A DNA stretch of 64,000 bases from Corallium rubrum (taxonomy: Eukaryota > Cnidaria > Anthozoa > Scleralcyonacea > Coralliidae): positions 13,028,427 through 13,092,426 of the forward strand of contig OZ036004.1 of assembly GCA_964035015.1 (NCBI GenBank), written 5' to 3'. Below the pieces are notes generated by a model, which searched no databases, was not told the origin of the DNA, and saw nothing but the letters and a program-made list of their open reading frames with translations. Shown here piece by piece: positions 10,578 through 22,008 of this stretch. Each line of letters opens with the position of its first letter. Within the stretch, counting starts at the first letter, position 1. The position numbers and the translations under genes are program-made.

Positions 10578-11151
10578 CCCTATCCAGACTTGGGGGGGGG
10601 GGGGGGGGACGGAAAGTGCCCGCGCTGAATTTAAAGGTTAATATCTCCTAAACCATTACAGATACGGTTCTGAAATTTTATGACTTTTCCTAAATATGTA
10701 TGGGCTTTATATGTGGAAAATTTGGTGAAAAAATATTATTCCAAAAAAAAGGTACAGCGGAGTCGTGAACACCTACCAACACTAAATTTCAGCTGACAAT
10801 TTTTATTATGCTTGCTTTTATAATAGTTACAATAAAAGTAAGCACTTTTTAATAAAGAGAAACTATTTTTTTGATATACTACCTTTTTTATGTTAACAAA
10901 ACAATAAGAAAATTTGTTTTTTTTGGAAATTCTAAAAATCCTGGGTGTTTGCAATTAATGACGTCATAATGACGTCATAATTTGTCGCCATGACAAGATA
11001 AGTGTAACACATACTTGAACAAGGCATACCATCCACCTGAAAAAGTTTCGTCGGAATACAGCAAATGGTTCAGGAGATATTGACCGCGGGCACTTTCCGC
11101 CCCCCCCTCCCCCCAGTCCCAGAAGTAAAAAAAAGCCCAGTCTGGATAGGG
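10578..11151. mobile_element. TTAA-flanked non-autonomous element (piggyBac-like ends)
   Basis: The ends CCCTATCCAGACT and AGTCTGGATAGGG are inverted and abut TTAA on each side (10574-10577, 11152-11155). TTAA with CCCT termini fits piggyBac-type elements. The longer subterminal stretch (GGAAAGTGCCCGCG and complement) is also inverted. A 17-base G run at 10592-10608 and a C-rich counterpart at 11100-11114 are part of the inverted arms. No transposase is encoded. Confidence 0.75.
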
Positions 11152-11155
11152 TTAA

Positions 11156-11883
11156 AGAAAATTTTTTACAATTCATAAGTGTATTTTGTCTTATGTCGTT
11201 TGATTCTGCATAAATGTACTATATAATGATAAATTTTAAAAATTTAATCTGTTCTCTGGCTTCTGTATGTTATGAAAATTGTGGCAGAACTATAAAACTG
11301 ATCAACAAGGCCAGTGTTTGATGTTATAACGTCAAAACAAATCAAACTAATATATATGTTAAACCCCACAACGATGAAGCGGATAACAATTGCATTCATT
11401 CATTTTGTCCTTTAGCAGTATTTCCATATTCTGAGTAAATTCTGAATGAGAACGGCCTACCTCTGTTCAAAGTTGTCACCACTGACACTGGGAGTTCGCT
11501 CCATCGAACTCGCAAATTCCGTTTTCTCCAACATTTTGGGGCTAAACATCTACAATTTTGTCTCCAAATGCTTTACGTGTCCTTTCTTCCTCGTGATAAA
11601 AAAGTTTGTCCGAACTCGAAGGAGAAAAATGCCTAAATATACGAAAACTATAATTGTGCAACAGTAAAATATAGCGAAAGTGCATGGGGCCATCCAACAT
11701 GGCGGCTGTTGCCGACTTCCGACCACTTCCGACTTCAATTTCAGGCAATAGATGCTCTATCCAGTCTTTTGTATAGAAAAGTGGGTCAAAGAGGTCAAAC
11801 GCCAAGCTGAGCACGCTATGCCTTAGTTTCGCAAGCCTGTCGGGCCAATATCGCGCGGCCGGGAGACTAATGCTCGCAACGCA
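11156..11883. other. No gene seen
   Basis: AT-rich until about 11440, then a stretch with overlapping short ORFs (11446-11814) around AACATGGCGGC that resembles repeat-derived sequence. Nothing supportable as a gene. Confidence 0.35.

Positions 11884-11945
<62 letters not shown>
11884..11945. repeat. (AAT)n microsatellite
   Basis: About twenty AAT units. A further short run is at 12000-12023, and a third lies on the far side of the 2.3 kb palindrome (14455-14564). Confidence 0.95.
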
Positions 11946-11947
<2 letters not shown>

Positions 11948-12087
11948 GGAATGTGAAACCGGCCAGACTTTATTTTTAAGCTGGCTACCTATATGCTGAT
12001 AATAATAATAATAATAATAATAAAAAGAATAGACCTTTTCACCAATAACGGCGCCATCTTGATTCGCAATGCATTATGGTCTATCCA

Positions 12088-14354
12088 GGGTATAAGCTTC
12101 ACTTGCAGGCGAAATGGCCGCCACGAAGCGAGCATTTTGCTTGTGAGAAGAATTGATTCTTTTAGGCTCATTTTTTGTAGCGCAGGAGAATTTCGAAAAG
12201 GGCAATGTATTTGTGGGACTATATAGAACGTTGTGTGCCAAAGACAGCGAAATCAGAGCAGAAATGGCGGAGAAAATTGCTATAGAGCTATTGAAAGAGT
12301 GAAGAATATGCTAATAAATACGTTACCGAAGGGAGGTTCTTCTCGACGTTTTCAGGTGAGTAAGCTTAGTGAACATCGGACAGCTCACCATTTTGCCTCA
12401 AAATATGTGTGTGTGTGTGACTGTGTGTGTTGTTGTTCTATCGCGATCTCGTATTTTCTGAATTACCAAAGTGTTGTGATTTTTTCGTTTGTTGAAATTG
12501 ACAACTTTTGGCGATGATGTCTGTCATTCGTTCGATTCAGCATGTCCTCTGAAGACAATGTTTTTAAAGAGTCTTTAAATTTTTTGGCGCGGAAACAACC
12601 CGGTTTTATCGGCAACGGCACTGGCACTTTGTAAAAACACCAAGAAGAAAGCACTTTTGCCTGACTTTCTACTGTTTTTCTTTTCTGTTTCCTTTGTTGT
12701 GGTCAGTTCATATCCTGTCAAATAAACCAGCAGGTTCTAGAACTATTGTAGGCTGTAAGTATATATTCATAACTATATTATTCGTTTAAAACCTTGAAAA
12801 TTTACTGAGTTTTGTTGCTGTGTTGTAGTTAACAAGCTTTGTAAAACACAGGGGTGGTGCCACTGAGGCTGAGGGGGGCAGGGTTGCTACACCCCCTGTT
12901 GGGAACCATAGATCTCCAGGCCCCATCGGGGAAAACTTACCAATTTGTCAGGGAATCTGAAAATGTCTTGAATGTCTAGAATAGCTTTTTCCAAATTATC
13001 TGTGTTTCTACAGGAGTTTTATTTCACTATTAAAGCATTACAAAGCTGACCGGGTAAGTGCCCTCCCCCTTTAGGTGCTTACATGAGCAGTGGATGCTTA
13101 CTGTACACGAGCAAAATGTGCCTTACGCGAAAAACTGATTTTACAGTATAAAGTCAACACAACACTCTGAATTATTATATGAAAACAAACAAAACTATAA
13201 TACAAAACATGAATTTAAAAATATGCGTTTATAAAGTCTTTTGATCATGTTCGCCAAACCCATCAAAGTCTGAATATGAGTCCAAGCCAAACAATGTCTC
13301 CAGGTAGGTCATCTTTCCCTAATGCAGGAAAGTTGCCTGAAACGAGATCATCTTTGGTCCCTTTGTGAAGATGTGGTCAGTTGTACTGTGAGAATGTTTA
13401 AAAATAGCCTGGAAAATTACTTTTTCCTTAAACAGGGGGGTGAGTGCTTGCTTCAAAATGGGTGCTTACCTGGTCAACTACAGTAATTACTTGTCTGGCT
13501 TAATCAGTTAAAAAGTTCTTTGATTCCCTGACAAATTGGTAAGTTTTCCCCGATGGGCCTGGAGGGCTATGGTTCCCAGCACTCCTGCCACCCTGTGCTA
13601 TGGTTATAGCACCCCTGTGTTTTACAAAGCTTGTTAACTACAACACAGCAACAAAACTCAGTAAATTTTCAAGGTTTTAAACGAATAATATAGTTATGAA
13701 TATATACTTACAGCCTACAATAGTTCTAGAACCTGCTGGTTTATTTGACAGGATATGAACTGACCACAACAAAGGAAACAGAAAAGAAAAACAGTAGAAA
13801 GTCAGGCAAAAGTGCTTTCTTCTTGGTGTTTTTACAAAGTGCCAGTGCCGTTGCCGATAAAACCGGGTTGTTTCCGCGCCAAAAAATTTAAAGACTCTTT
13901 GAAAACATTGTGCTGAATCGAACGAATGACAGACATCATCGCCAAAAGTTGTCAATTTCAACAAACGAAAAAATCATTACAGAACACTTTGGTAATTCAG
14001 AAAATACGAGATCGCGATAGAACAACAACACACACATATTTTTGAAGCAAAATGGTGAGCTGTCCGATGTTCACTAAGCTTACTCACCTGAAAACGTCGA
14101 GAAGAACCTCCCTTCGGTAACGTATTTATTAGCATATTCTCAGTCTTTCAATAGCTCTATAGCAATTTTCTCGTCCATTTCTGCTCTGATTTCGCTGTCT
14201 TTGGCACACAACGTTCTATATAGTCCCACAAATACATTGCCCTTTTCGAAATTCTCCTGCGCTACAAAAAATGTGCCTAAAAGAATCAATTCTTCTCACA
14301 AGCAAAATGCTCGCTTCGTGGCGGCCATTTCGCCTGCAAGTGAAGCTTATACCC
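12088..14354. repeat. 2.3 kb palindrome with about 0.85 kb arms
   Basis: The left arm 12088-12958 and right arm 13522-14354 are reverse complements with only scattered differences, from GGGTATAAGCTTCACTTGC at the outside to GTCAGGGAATC at the inside. The spacer is 12959-13521. Each arm holds an ATGGCGG- or ATGGACG-led short frame followed by a donor-like CAG/GTGAGT, as in a 5' exon, and a (TG)n run. Both sides of the palindrome are bordered by AAT repeats. It may be a head-to-head duplication of a gene 5' end or a large foldback element. No transposase is visible. Confidence 0.8.
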
Positions 14355-14454
14355 TTGATATATAATCAATCCCAGGGTTCATTTTTGAAATTTTATAAAA
14401 AATTAGGCTTCCCATGGCTTTTGAGGCAGCACTTCCCTTGCGATAGTAACTTCT

Positions 14455-14481
14455 AGTAATAATAATAACAATAATAATAAT

Positions 14482-14564
<83 letters not shown>
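14455..14564. repeat. (AAT)n microsatellite
   Basis: Over thirty AAT units with a few interruptions near the left end (ACAATAATAATAATATT). Confidence 0.95.
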
Positions 14565-14567
<3 letters not shown>

Positions 14568-15283
14568 GACGGAAACTTAGCAACACTATACTGTAGTACA
14601 AAAGCTCAGCTTTATAACAGTAGATATACGTGGCGGTATCAGCCAACTACCAAAATAAAACGAAGTAATTTACGAATATGAGACTTTCCTGTAGCTAGGC
14701 TACCAGGTCTAATAAATTTCTAATTCTTGGCAAGCTTACCTTTTCGTGGCTTTGCTTCGAAGTATTACATTTAGGTGTATATTCACGCCATGTTTCTTGT
14801 TTGTCGGTTTATGATTGTGAGTATACGAATTAGAACAATCAGAACTTCAGACACGCTGATTGGATGGCATTCTGAATTAGCCAAATTCAAATAAAACACA
14901 AACGTAAATAGGCAGCACTTTACGGATATCCCATCAAAAAGCTCTAAATTTTAGTATATATAACTCCATAATTACGGCTGCCAACACCCCTCACCTTCAA
15001 AGTATACACTATCCGATACGATTTAGCATGGTTGCTTGCTTGCAACAAAAAAATGCCATCAACGATGTTTTCGAGACACTTTTATCGAGGTTGGTCGGCC
15101 GTCTACTTTAACAAATATACTAAGCGTTGAAAAATCGTTTTATTGCAGCCATTACTTTTATAATTAAAGTATCGATCACCCTCTTGTCATTAGCATTGAA
15201 AACCAAAAACAAAACTTCTTAAAATTATTCATACCAAAAAATGGCAAATAGAGCATATTTCGTGCATTTATAAACAACATATA
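14565..15283. other. No gene seen
   Basis: AT-rich intergenic DNA. No ORF or repeat recognised. Confidence 0.4.
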
Positions 15284-16319
15284 AAGCCGTGTTTACACGG
15301 CCAAAATTTAAGCACGCTTAAGTTAAGCGTGCTTAAAATGTGCCACCTTGGTGCGTTTACAAGGTCATTTAATAATCCCTTACTAAAACATGTACACCAT
15401 TATTCAACATGGCGGACGAGCTATATTTTCGGGTTTTGGAAGCTTCGTATGGGTAGCGTGCGTCAACGAACAACGGAAGACATCGGTACACGAGAAAGAG
15501 CAATAGCTAAAAGAAAGAAAGAAAGAAACAAAGGAGCAAAGAATAGCGAGATGGAAGCTTCTGCAGCAGGGCAAAAAAATGCATTTTATCGTATTAATAA
15601 CACCGTATTACGAGCAAGCGTTTTTCAATCCTGTTGCGTTTACACGGCCAAGTTAAGCGCGATTAACTGGTCGTGCTCAGTTTAATCCACCTCCTTGATA
15701 GGCCGTCGGCTGAGGCTCGAAAAGCCTCACTTCACTAGCACATGTTTCTAATCTAAAGGAACTTCACATATTCTGGTAGAGTAAAACACGCTGAATCCAA
15801 ATCTAAAAAGTTCCTGCCATTTCCTCCTGTAGTTTTTGAGAATTTCGCGATCAAAATCTTCAAAATTACAGGTTTCGAAATCGCTTAAAAATGAAATAAC
15901 ATACCTCAAAAGGCTCATTTCTAATACCCAGTCTTCACGCGCCATATAGAGTCACAATGGTGTCATGCTAAAAACGTAATTTCCGGTTCCTTTTGGGCAA
16001 TGTGATTTTGTAATGGAGGTAAATACACAATATTCCCTTCGATTTTCTGTATATCTCACTAATATATATGCCAGCGAAGGCTGCGATCATGCTGATATGT
16101 GTGTTGAGATATTTAATAGCAACATCTAGCCTTCCAAGAGTATGAACTGAATGTGAATTTCTTATTATCAGGTAAGTCAAGAGCAAAATATATCGAAACT
16201 TTAACTGGCGCTACGAAATACATCTGAATGTTTTGAATCCTTTGAATATCTACAATAAACAAGTAAATATCTGATTAGAATACTCACTTCTCTACTATAC
16301 GTAGATTTAAATTTCTATA

Positions 16320-17604
16320 CATATTCATCATCATCATCATCATCATCATGGTCCATTTCTTCATCACCAATTTCACCATCAATTAACTCTGATTCCATTT
16401 CATTAAGTTCTTGCTCTTCTGCATTCTCACAGCTATTGCATTGACAAAGTTCTGTACATTTTTGAGGTTTGCTTTGTGACATGAACACCTTCTTGTTTGG
16501 TAACCCTTTTTCCATTTCCAACGAACATATTCTAAAATACTGTCAGGAGCAGGCTCTAGTGTCCCCCAGGTAATTGCTAATTCATCTGACTCAAGTTTCC
16601 AACCATAGCCTTACAGGTGATGGTGATGGTGCTGCTACAATAGGAATGGTAGAATGCTTGCGTATGTAGCTCTCAAAGGTCACTCTCAGAATGTGCTGTT
16701 GTAAACTGTCTGAGTTGGGTGGTAGTGATTCCTCAGTAACCTTTCCAAGTTTGAACATTCTGTAACGGGCATTGTTGACATCAGTAGCATCTTGTTGACC
16801 ATAAAGGCAGCAAACATATTGCTCCAGGAGAGTGGTGATATTATCTGGCACATGTATGTCTTCTCCAAGTGTCTCAAATGCTTGGCAAAATTCATTTTTG
16901 CTTCTGGCCACTCCAAGTGACCGTGCTTTGCCCTTACCAAAGAAAGCACTTGTTGAATCAGATCCTAGATAAAAATTATATTATTAAAATATATAAAACA
17001 CTTAACTAGTGTGTTTAAGTAGCACATAATTGTATTGATCTTAACAGCCTGTAACTATAGAAAAGTATTTCAATGTTTTGAGCATAGGCCCTGGCCTTTA
17101 AGGAAATAAGGCTTGAAATGTTGAAATGGATATAGCTTTCTCACCTATAAAAAGTGAGTCTGGGTGCAGTTACCCATTTGGTCCTGGAAGTAAAATTTCA
17201 CTTTTTATTGGTAAGGAAACTCTATTCAGTGTATTAATTTAATTTTACAACCATTAGCACATTTTATATGACAACTGCTATTTTACCAGTAAAAATATGG
17301 AATGGGATAATTGCTTTGCACCATCTAGGGCCAAGATAAGCAGCAACTTGGGCAATGTCAATTCTTCTTCGGTTGTTTCCAGTTCCTGTATCGAGTATGA
17401 GCCTGGCAGGTATGGTGGCTTGACATGCTAATGCAATAACAAACACATCAGTGTCTGGGCTCTTGATGATGATATCAGTTGATGTTGCAGCATGTTGTGC
17501 ATGAACAAACATTTTGGTATCGGCCTCTTCGTGGTCACATTCTAACTCAGGAATTTCGTTGAAAGCAACAGCATCACCATTTGACTGATAGTGATAGCAT
17601 TTTT
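16320..17604 (-). pseudogene. Left-arm copy of multi-copy invertebrate element gene (DTDV / FTGSDSTS family)
   Basis: Two exons on the minus strand. Exon A (about 17604 to 17287) reads CDHEEADTKM, SPDTDVFVIAL and PFHIFT and ends at donor ACTG/GTAAAA. Exon B starts at 16964 after TCTAG and restores GSDSTSAFFGKGK across the junction, then VCCLYG, LPPNSDSLQQH and a cysteine-rich, acidic tail with a poly-Asp run. I recognise this as a protein repeated in many invertebrate genomes, with acidic DTDV and GCDTTS-type motifs that suggest a nuclease fold; its function is not known to me. The 5' part of exon A is cut by the palindrome centre. An extra base near 16612 breaks the frame relative to the right copy. 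Confidence 0.6.
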
Positions 17605-17605
17605 C

Positions 17606-18584
17606 TTATCTTGGCCCTAGATGGTTCAAAGCAATTATCCCATTCCATATTTTTACTGGTAAAATAGCTAAAATGTGCTAATGGTTGTAAAATTAAATTA
17701 ATACACTGAATAGAGTTTCCTTACCAATAAAAAGTGAAATTTTACTTCCAGGACCAAATGGGTAACTGCACCCAGACTCACTTTTTATAGGTGAGAAAGC
17801 TATATCCATTTCAACATTTCAAGCCTTATTTCCTTAAAGGCCAGGGCCTATGCTCAAAACATTGAAATACTTTTCTATAGTTACAGGCTGTTAAGATCAA
17901 TACAATTATGTGCTACTTAAACACACTAGTTAAGTGTTTTATATATTTTAATAATATAATTTTTATCTAGGATCTGATTCAACAAGTGCTTTCTTTGGTA
18001 AGGGCAAAGCACGGTCACTTGGAGTGGCCAGAAGCAAAAATGAATTTTGCCAAGCATTTGAGACACTTGGAGAAGACATACATGTGCCAGATAATATCAC
18101 CACTCTCCTGGAGCAATATGTTTGCTGCCTTTATGGTCAACAAGATGCTACTGATGTCAACAATGCCCGTTACAGAATGTTCAAACTTGGAAAGGTTACT
18201 GAGGAATCACTACCACCCAACTCAGACAGTTTACAACAGCACATTCTGAGAGTGACCTTTGAGAGCTACATACGCAAGCATTCTACCATTCCTATTGTAG
18301 CAGCACCATCACCATCACCTGTAGGCTATGGTTGGAAACTTGAGTCAGATGAATTAGCAATTACCTGGGGGACACTAGAGCCTGCTCCTGACAGTATTTT
18401 AGAATATGTTCGTTGGAAATGGAAAAAGGGTTACCAAACAAGAAGGTGTTCATGTCACAAAGCAAACCTCAAAAATGTACAGAACTTTGTCAATGCAATA
18501 GCTGTGAGAATGCAGAAGAGCAAGAACTTAATGAAATGGAATCAGAGTTAATTGATGGTGAAATTGGTGATGAAGAAATGGACC

Positions 18585-18622
<38 letters not shown>

Positions 18623-18631
18623 TATGTATAG
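17606..18631 (+). pseudogene. Right-arm copy of the same gene
   Basis: The mirror copy on the plus strand keeps only the end of exon A (to donor at 17658), an intron of about 310 bp and exon B from 17971 (after TTTATCTAG). The exon B frame runs through LEQYVCCLYGQQDA, LPPNSDSLQQH and PVGYGWKLESDELA to a stop at 18551. The CTELCQCNSCEN and poly-Asp tail (to 18631) are in another frame, so at least one indel is present. The poly-Asp tract is three units longer than in the left copy, as expected for a GAT microsatellite. Confidence 0.6.
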
Positions 18632-19858
18632 AAATTTAAATCTACGTACAGCAGAGAAGTGAGTATTCTAATCAGATATTTACTTGTTTATTGTAGATAT
18701 TCAAAGGATTCAAAACATTCAGATGTATTTCGTAGCGCCAGTTAAAGTTTCGATATATTTTGCTCTTGACTTACCTGATAATAAGAAATTCACATTCAGT
18801 TCATACTCTTGGAAGGCTAGATGTTGCTATTAAATATCTCAACACACATATCAGCATGATCGCAGCCTTCGCTGGCATATATATTAGTGAGATATACAGA
18901 TAATCGAAGGGAATATTGTGTATTTACCTCCATTACAAAATCACATTGCCCAAAAGGAACCGGAAATTACGTTCTTAGCATGACACCATTGTGACACTAT
19001 ATGGCGCGTGAAGACTGGAATGAGTCTTATTAAGGAATGAGCCTTTTGAGGTATGTTATTTCATTTTTAAGCGATTTCGAAACCTGTAATTTTGAAGATT
19101 TTGATCGCGAAATTCTCAAAAACTACAAGAGGAAATGGCAGGAACTTTTTAGATTTGGATTCAGCGTGCTTTACTCTACCAGAATATGTGAAGTTCCTTT
19201 AGATTAGAAACATGTGCGGAAAAAATCTTTTCTAGAGCACTTTTCGACCCTCAGCCGACGGCCTATGAGGTGGTGCAAACTAATCGCGATTAATTCACGC
19301 CGATCTGTTTACACGGACATTTTAAGCCCGCTTAAAATCAGATGTGGCTCAGATCCTGCTTAAATTTTGGCCGTGTAAACAGGGCTTAAGTCAGCAGTCT
19401 AGTGAATTCTGCACTGAGACAACCCATGCATTCCATACAAGATGTTTAACATTTAAGAAATTATAGACAACTTAAAAAGAAATTCCCTGTTAAATTTCCG
19501 TTGAGTTCCAGAAACAGGAGTTTAACAATTATCCGTATATGTAAGTTTTGTTTTATATTTATTCGCTACAAAATATACTTGAAAAATCTGTAAGAAAAAC
19601 AAGAAAATCTATATAAACTAATACTAGTAGCCCAAATTAAAGAGCTAACAAAATGAAAAAAGGTGTTTTCGATCGATCAGACAAACTCCATGCACATAAA
19701 CACAATGCAAACTAAAGTACTTTTTTAGTTAAGATGTATTTGCAACAAAATTGATCCATTTTGTCAACAACCTAAGCGACAGTTGAGTTGCCGTTCCGAA
19801 TCGGTAAAAACATGCGATTTATATCATAGTTTTTCAAACAATATTATAGTCTTGCCAT

Positions 19859-20548
19859 CACTGATCTCTATATAAACTGGATGGGCCATTGGGCCGGATT
19901 TTGCGTGCCAGTTGAATGATGACGTGACCACTACCCAAGATGGCTGCCACTGAAGTTCATAGCTTTCGTAGATTGAAAAGTGAAAACAGACAAAAAGAGT
20001 TATTTTAAGAAAATTTAAACGAATGTAAGGACACAAGAAGTACTTAATAAGGTTTAAGACGTTAATTTCATGCATTTGTTTCTGTTACTGAGCTATAAAA
20101 CCTTTAAATTTCGTTGTTTTTCTTCAGTGCCGACAACGAAGAAACTTCACGATAATATAAACTGAAAAACAGACTATAAAATCTACGAAGAATTCAATTT
20201 CAAGTCTTTTATAGTAATCTTAATGCCTTAACAATATTTCGTGTTGTGCACTTGCCATCTTTTGACTGTATTTGTTGTTAAACAGTGAAAACTAAACGAA
20301 CCGGTATCTGTTGTTTGCTTTACGGCTTTTCCGACTCCCCCGGTACAGCACACATAATATTCCTACCCCCGGATAATCTCACCGTGATGACGTCAAGATT
20401 GCTTATGCTAGTGAACTTTAGGATTGGGAACAAGTTCTAAGGTCGCAATGCGTCATATGTTCCACTACGTAAGATGGCGGCGACTGCCACGAAATGTTTG
20501 ACCGCTGGCAATAGGGAAGGGCCCATCCTGTTTATTTAGAGATCAGTG
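19859..20548. mobile_element. hAT-like non-autonomous element (8-bp target duplication)
   Basis: The inverted ends begin CACTGATCTCTA and enclose 690 bp. They are flanked by a perfect 8-bp direct repeat, CTTGCCAT (19851-19858 and 20549-20556). Eight-base duplications and CA-starting termini fit the hAT superfamily. There is no transposase. The arms carry TGACGT and AAGATGGC motifs. Confidence 0.8.
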
Positions 20549-20556
20549 CTTGCCAT

Positions 20557-21337
20557 TCCCCATGGTATTTAATACGGTGTTAAAGCATTTAACATCTTCG
20601 TCACCTTGTACTTACCCATTTGGTTGGTTAGGTACAAGCTGTAGACCGAGGGGGGCTGGGAGCGCACTGTGGTATTTGGATTCAGGTTAAGATCCGAGGC
20701 AGTGATGTCTTGAACTAACCACCCCACTCGGGATAGCTTGCAACCTATCACACCAACGTAAATTGGTGGAAAGAGAACTTACCATTTGCACCATTGAATG
20801 AAGGGACCAGACGAGTGGTGTGTAAAGGAAGAAGAAAAAAGAAAATTTTCCAAGCAACAGAATGTACGTCTGGCTGCTTGTCGTACGTTTGTCGTACGTA
20901 TGTACGTACGTATGACGTGCCATCGAGCCGTACCAGTCTCCCAATAATGGCCCCCAACGGAACCTACGTCTGCACCAATATAACGAACAACGCGCGGTTA
21001 CCTAGCTGTTAACCTTGGTTATTGCATAACCTCACTAAAAGCAATATTTAAAGAAAGAACATCTTTACAAATGACCTGTAGGTTATGAAAGAGTTTTTTG
21101 AATTAAGAAAACCATGCAGACACTTAAACCGGCTTCATAAATAGAATAAAGGAAATATTTGCAAGCGAATAGTATTTTTATGTCTTACATCTGTCCGGTT
21201 TATATTGTAATTGAGAATATAAATAACGCAAACCTTATTAATGAGAATTAACATGACCTAAGGCAAAGAGGTGGTATGTCCTTACGAATGGTAAAGATCC
21301 AATTGCAGCTACCTCCTATGGGGCTTAAGCTGTTATT
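20557..21337. other. No gene seen
   Basis: Short ORFs on both strands at 20569-21012 around a self-complementary TACGTACGTATG tract; none is convincing. Confidence 0.4.
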
Positions 21338-21450
21338 TAATAGATAATTACTGAGGCCAACGGCATTATTGAATATATTGCTGAGGGCGTAGCCCGAAGC
21401 TAGCTGCAATATATTCAATAATGCCGTTTGGCCGAAGTAATTATCTATTA
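21338..21450. repeat. Perfect-stem palindrome beside the recombinase element
   Basis: TAATAGATAATTACT and CGGCATTATTGAATATATTG are mirrored around 21395, ending at 21450. The outer sequence TAATTACT also begins the neighbouring element's inverted repeat, so the palindrome may be a related end or a hotspot. Confidence 0.65.
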
Positions 21451-21735
21451 TAATTACTGACCCGCGTCAAATTCCATTGTTCTCTGTCTGCATTATATCA
21501 ACGATTTCAGGCACCCCATTCCCAAACAATGAACAGGATGTATTGTTTACAATTTCAATAGGAAAGTTTTTGAATATCACTGTCAGAATTTTAGATTAGT
21601 TATAGAATTTGCGTGTTTTGTTTTGTTTTGATTGTTATTGATGATGGACTTTGGAAGAACATTTGCATATTATAAGAGAACAAATAATTTTATTTATTCA
21701 ATTTAGTTAGGCTTAGCTGGTGGCGTGGTATAGAG

Positions 21736-21934
21736 ATGGAAGATTCTTCAGAAGATGAGAGTTTTTATATCACACAGTCGTCGACAAATAAGCGAAAGCT
21801 AAGCGAAGAAAGAGACGTTGACGTTCATGAACTAGCTGTTCTTTTCGAGAATGAGAATGCACAGGAGGGAAGTGAAGAGACTGATGAAGATAGAAAAGGT
21901 ACGGAGCACGTGGCGAATTTAAAATTGTCGAAAG
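21736..21934 (+). CDS. Recombinase gene exon 1 (acidic N-terminus)
   Basis: Starts at ATG 21736 and reads MEDSSEDESFYI, then a Lys/Arg patch and a long acidic stretch. It ends at donor AAAG/GTTGGT (21934/21935). The 74-bp intron ends at AACCAG (22008). The phase (one base carried over) joins in frame to exon 2, giving KLSKG then NRFRKPVT. An acidic, low-complexity leader before the core-binding region is common in DUF3504 proteins. Confidence 0.6.
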
Positions 21935-22008
21935 GTTGGTTCGCTAGTTTAGTATGTTCTTTTGCTTGTTGAGTTTTTAATGTAATGAAATGTGTCGTTT
22001 GTAACCAG

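Larger units (their letters stand above)
15284..19387. mobile_element. 4.1 kb foldback element with two head-to-head gene copies
   Basis: The outer ends are inverted: AAGCCGTGTTTACACGGCC at 15284 and its near complement at 19387. The left arm runs to about 17604 and the right arm begins at about 17606 at a shared TCTTATCTTGGCCC. The right arm mirrors about 16.0-17.34 kb of the left, while about 17340-17604 is a single-copy loop. The left arm has about 300 extra bases (15330-15690) with a second internal TTTACACGGCC end. Each arm carries the same spliced mobile-element gene in opposite orientation. Confidence 0.75.
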
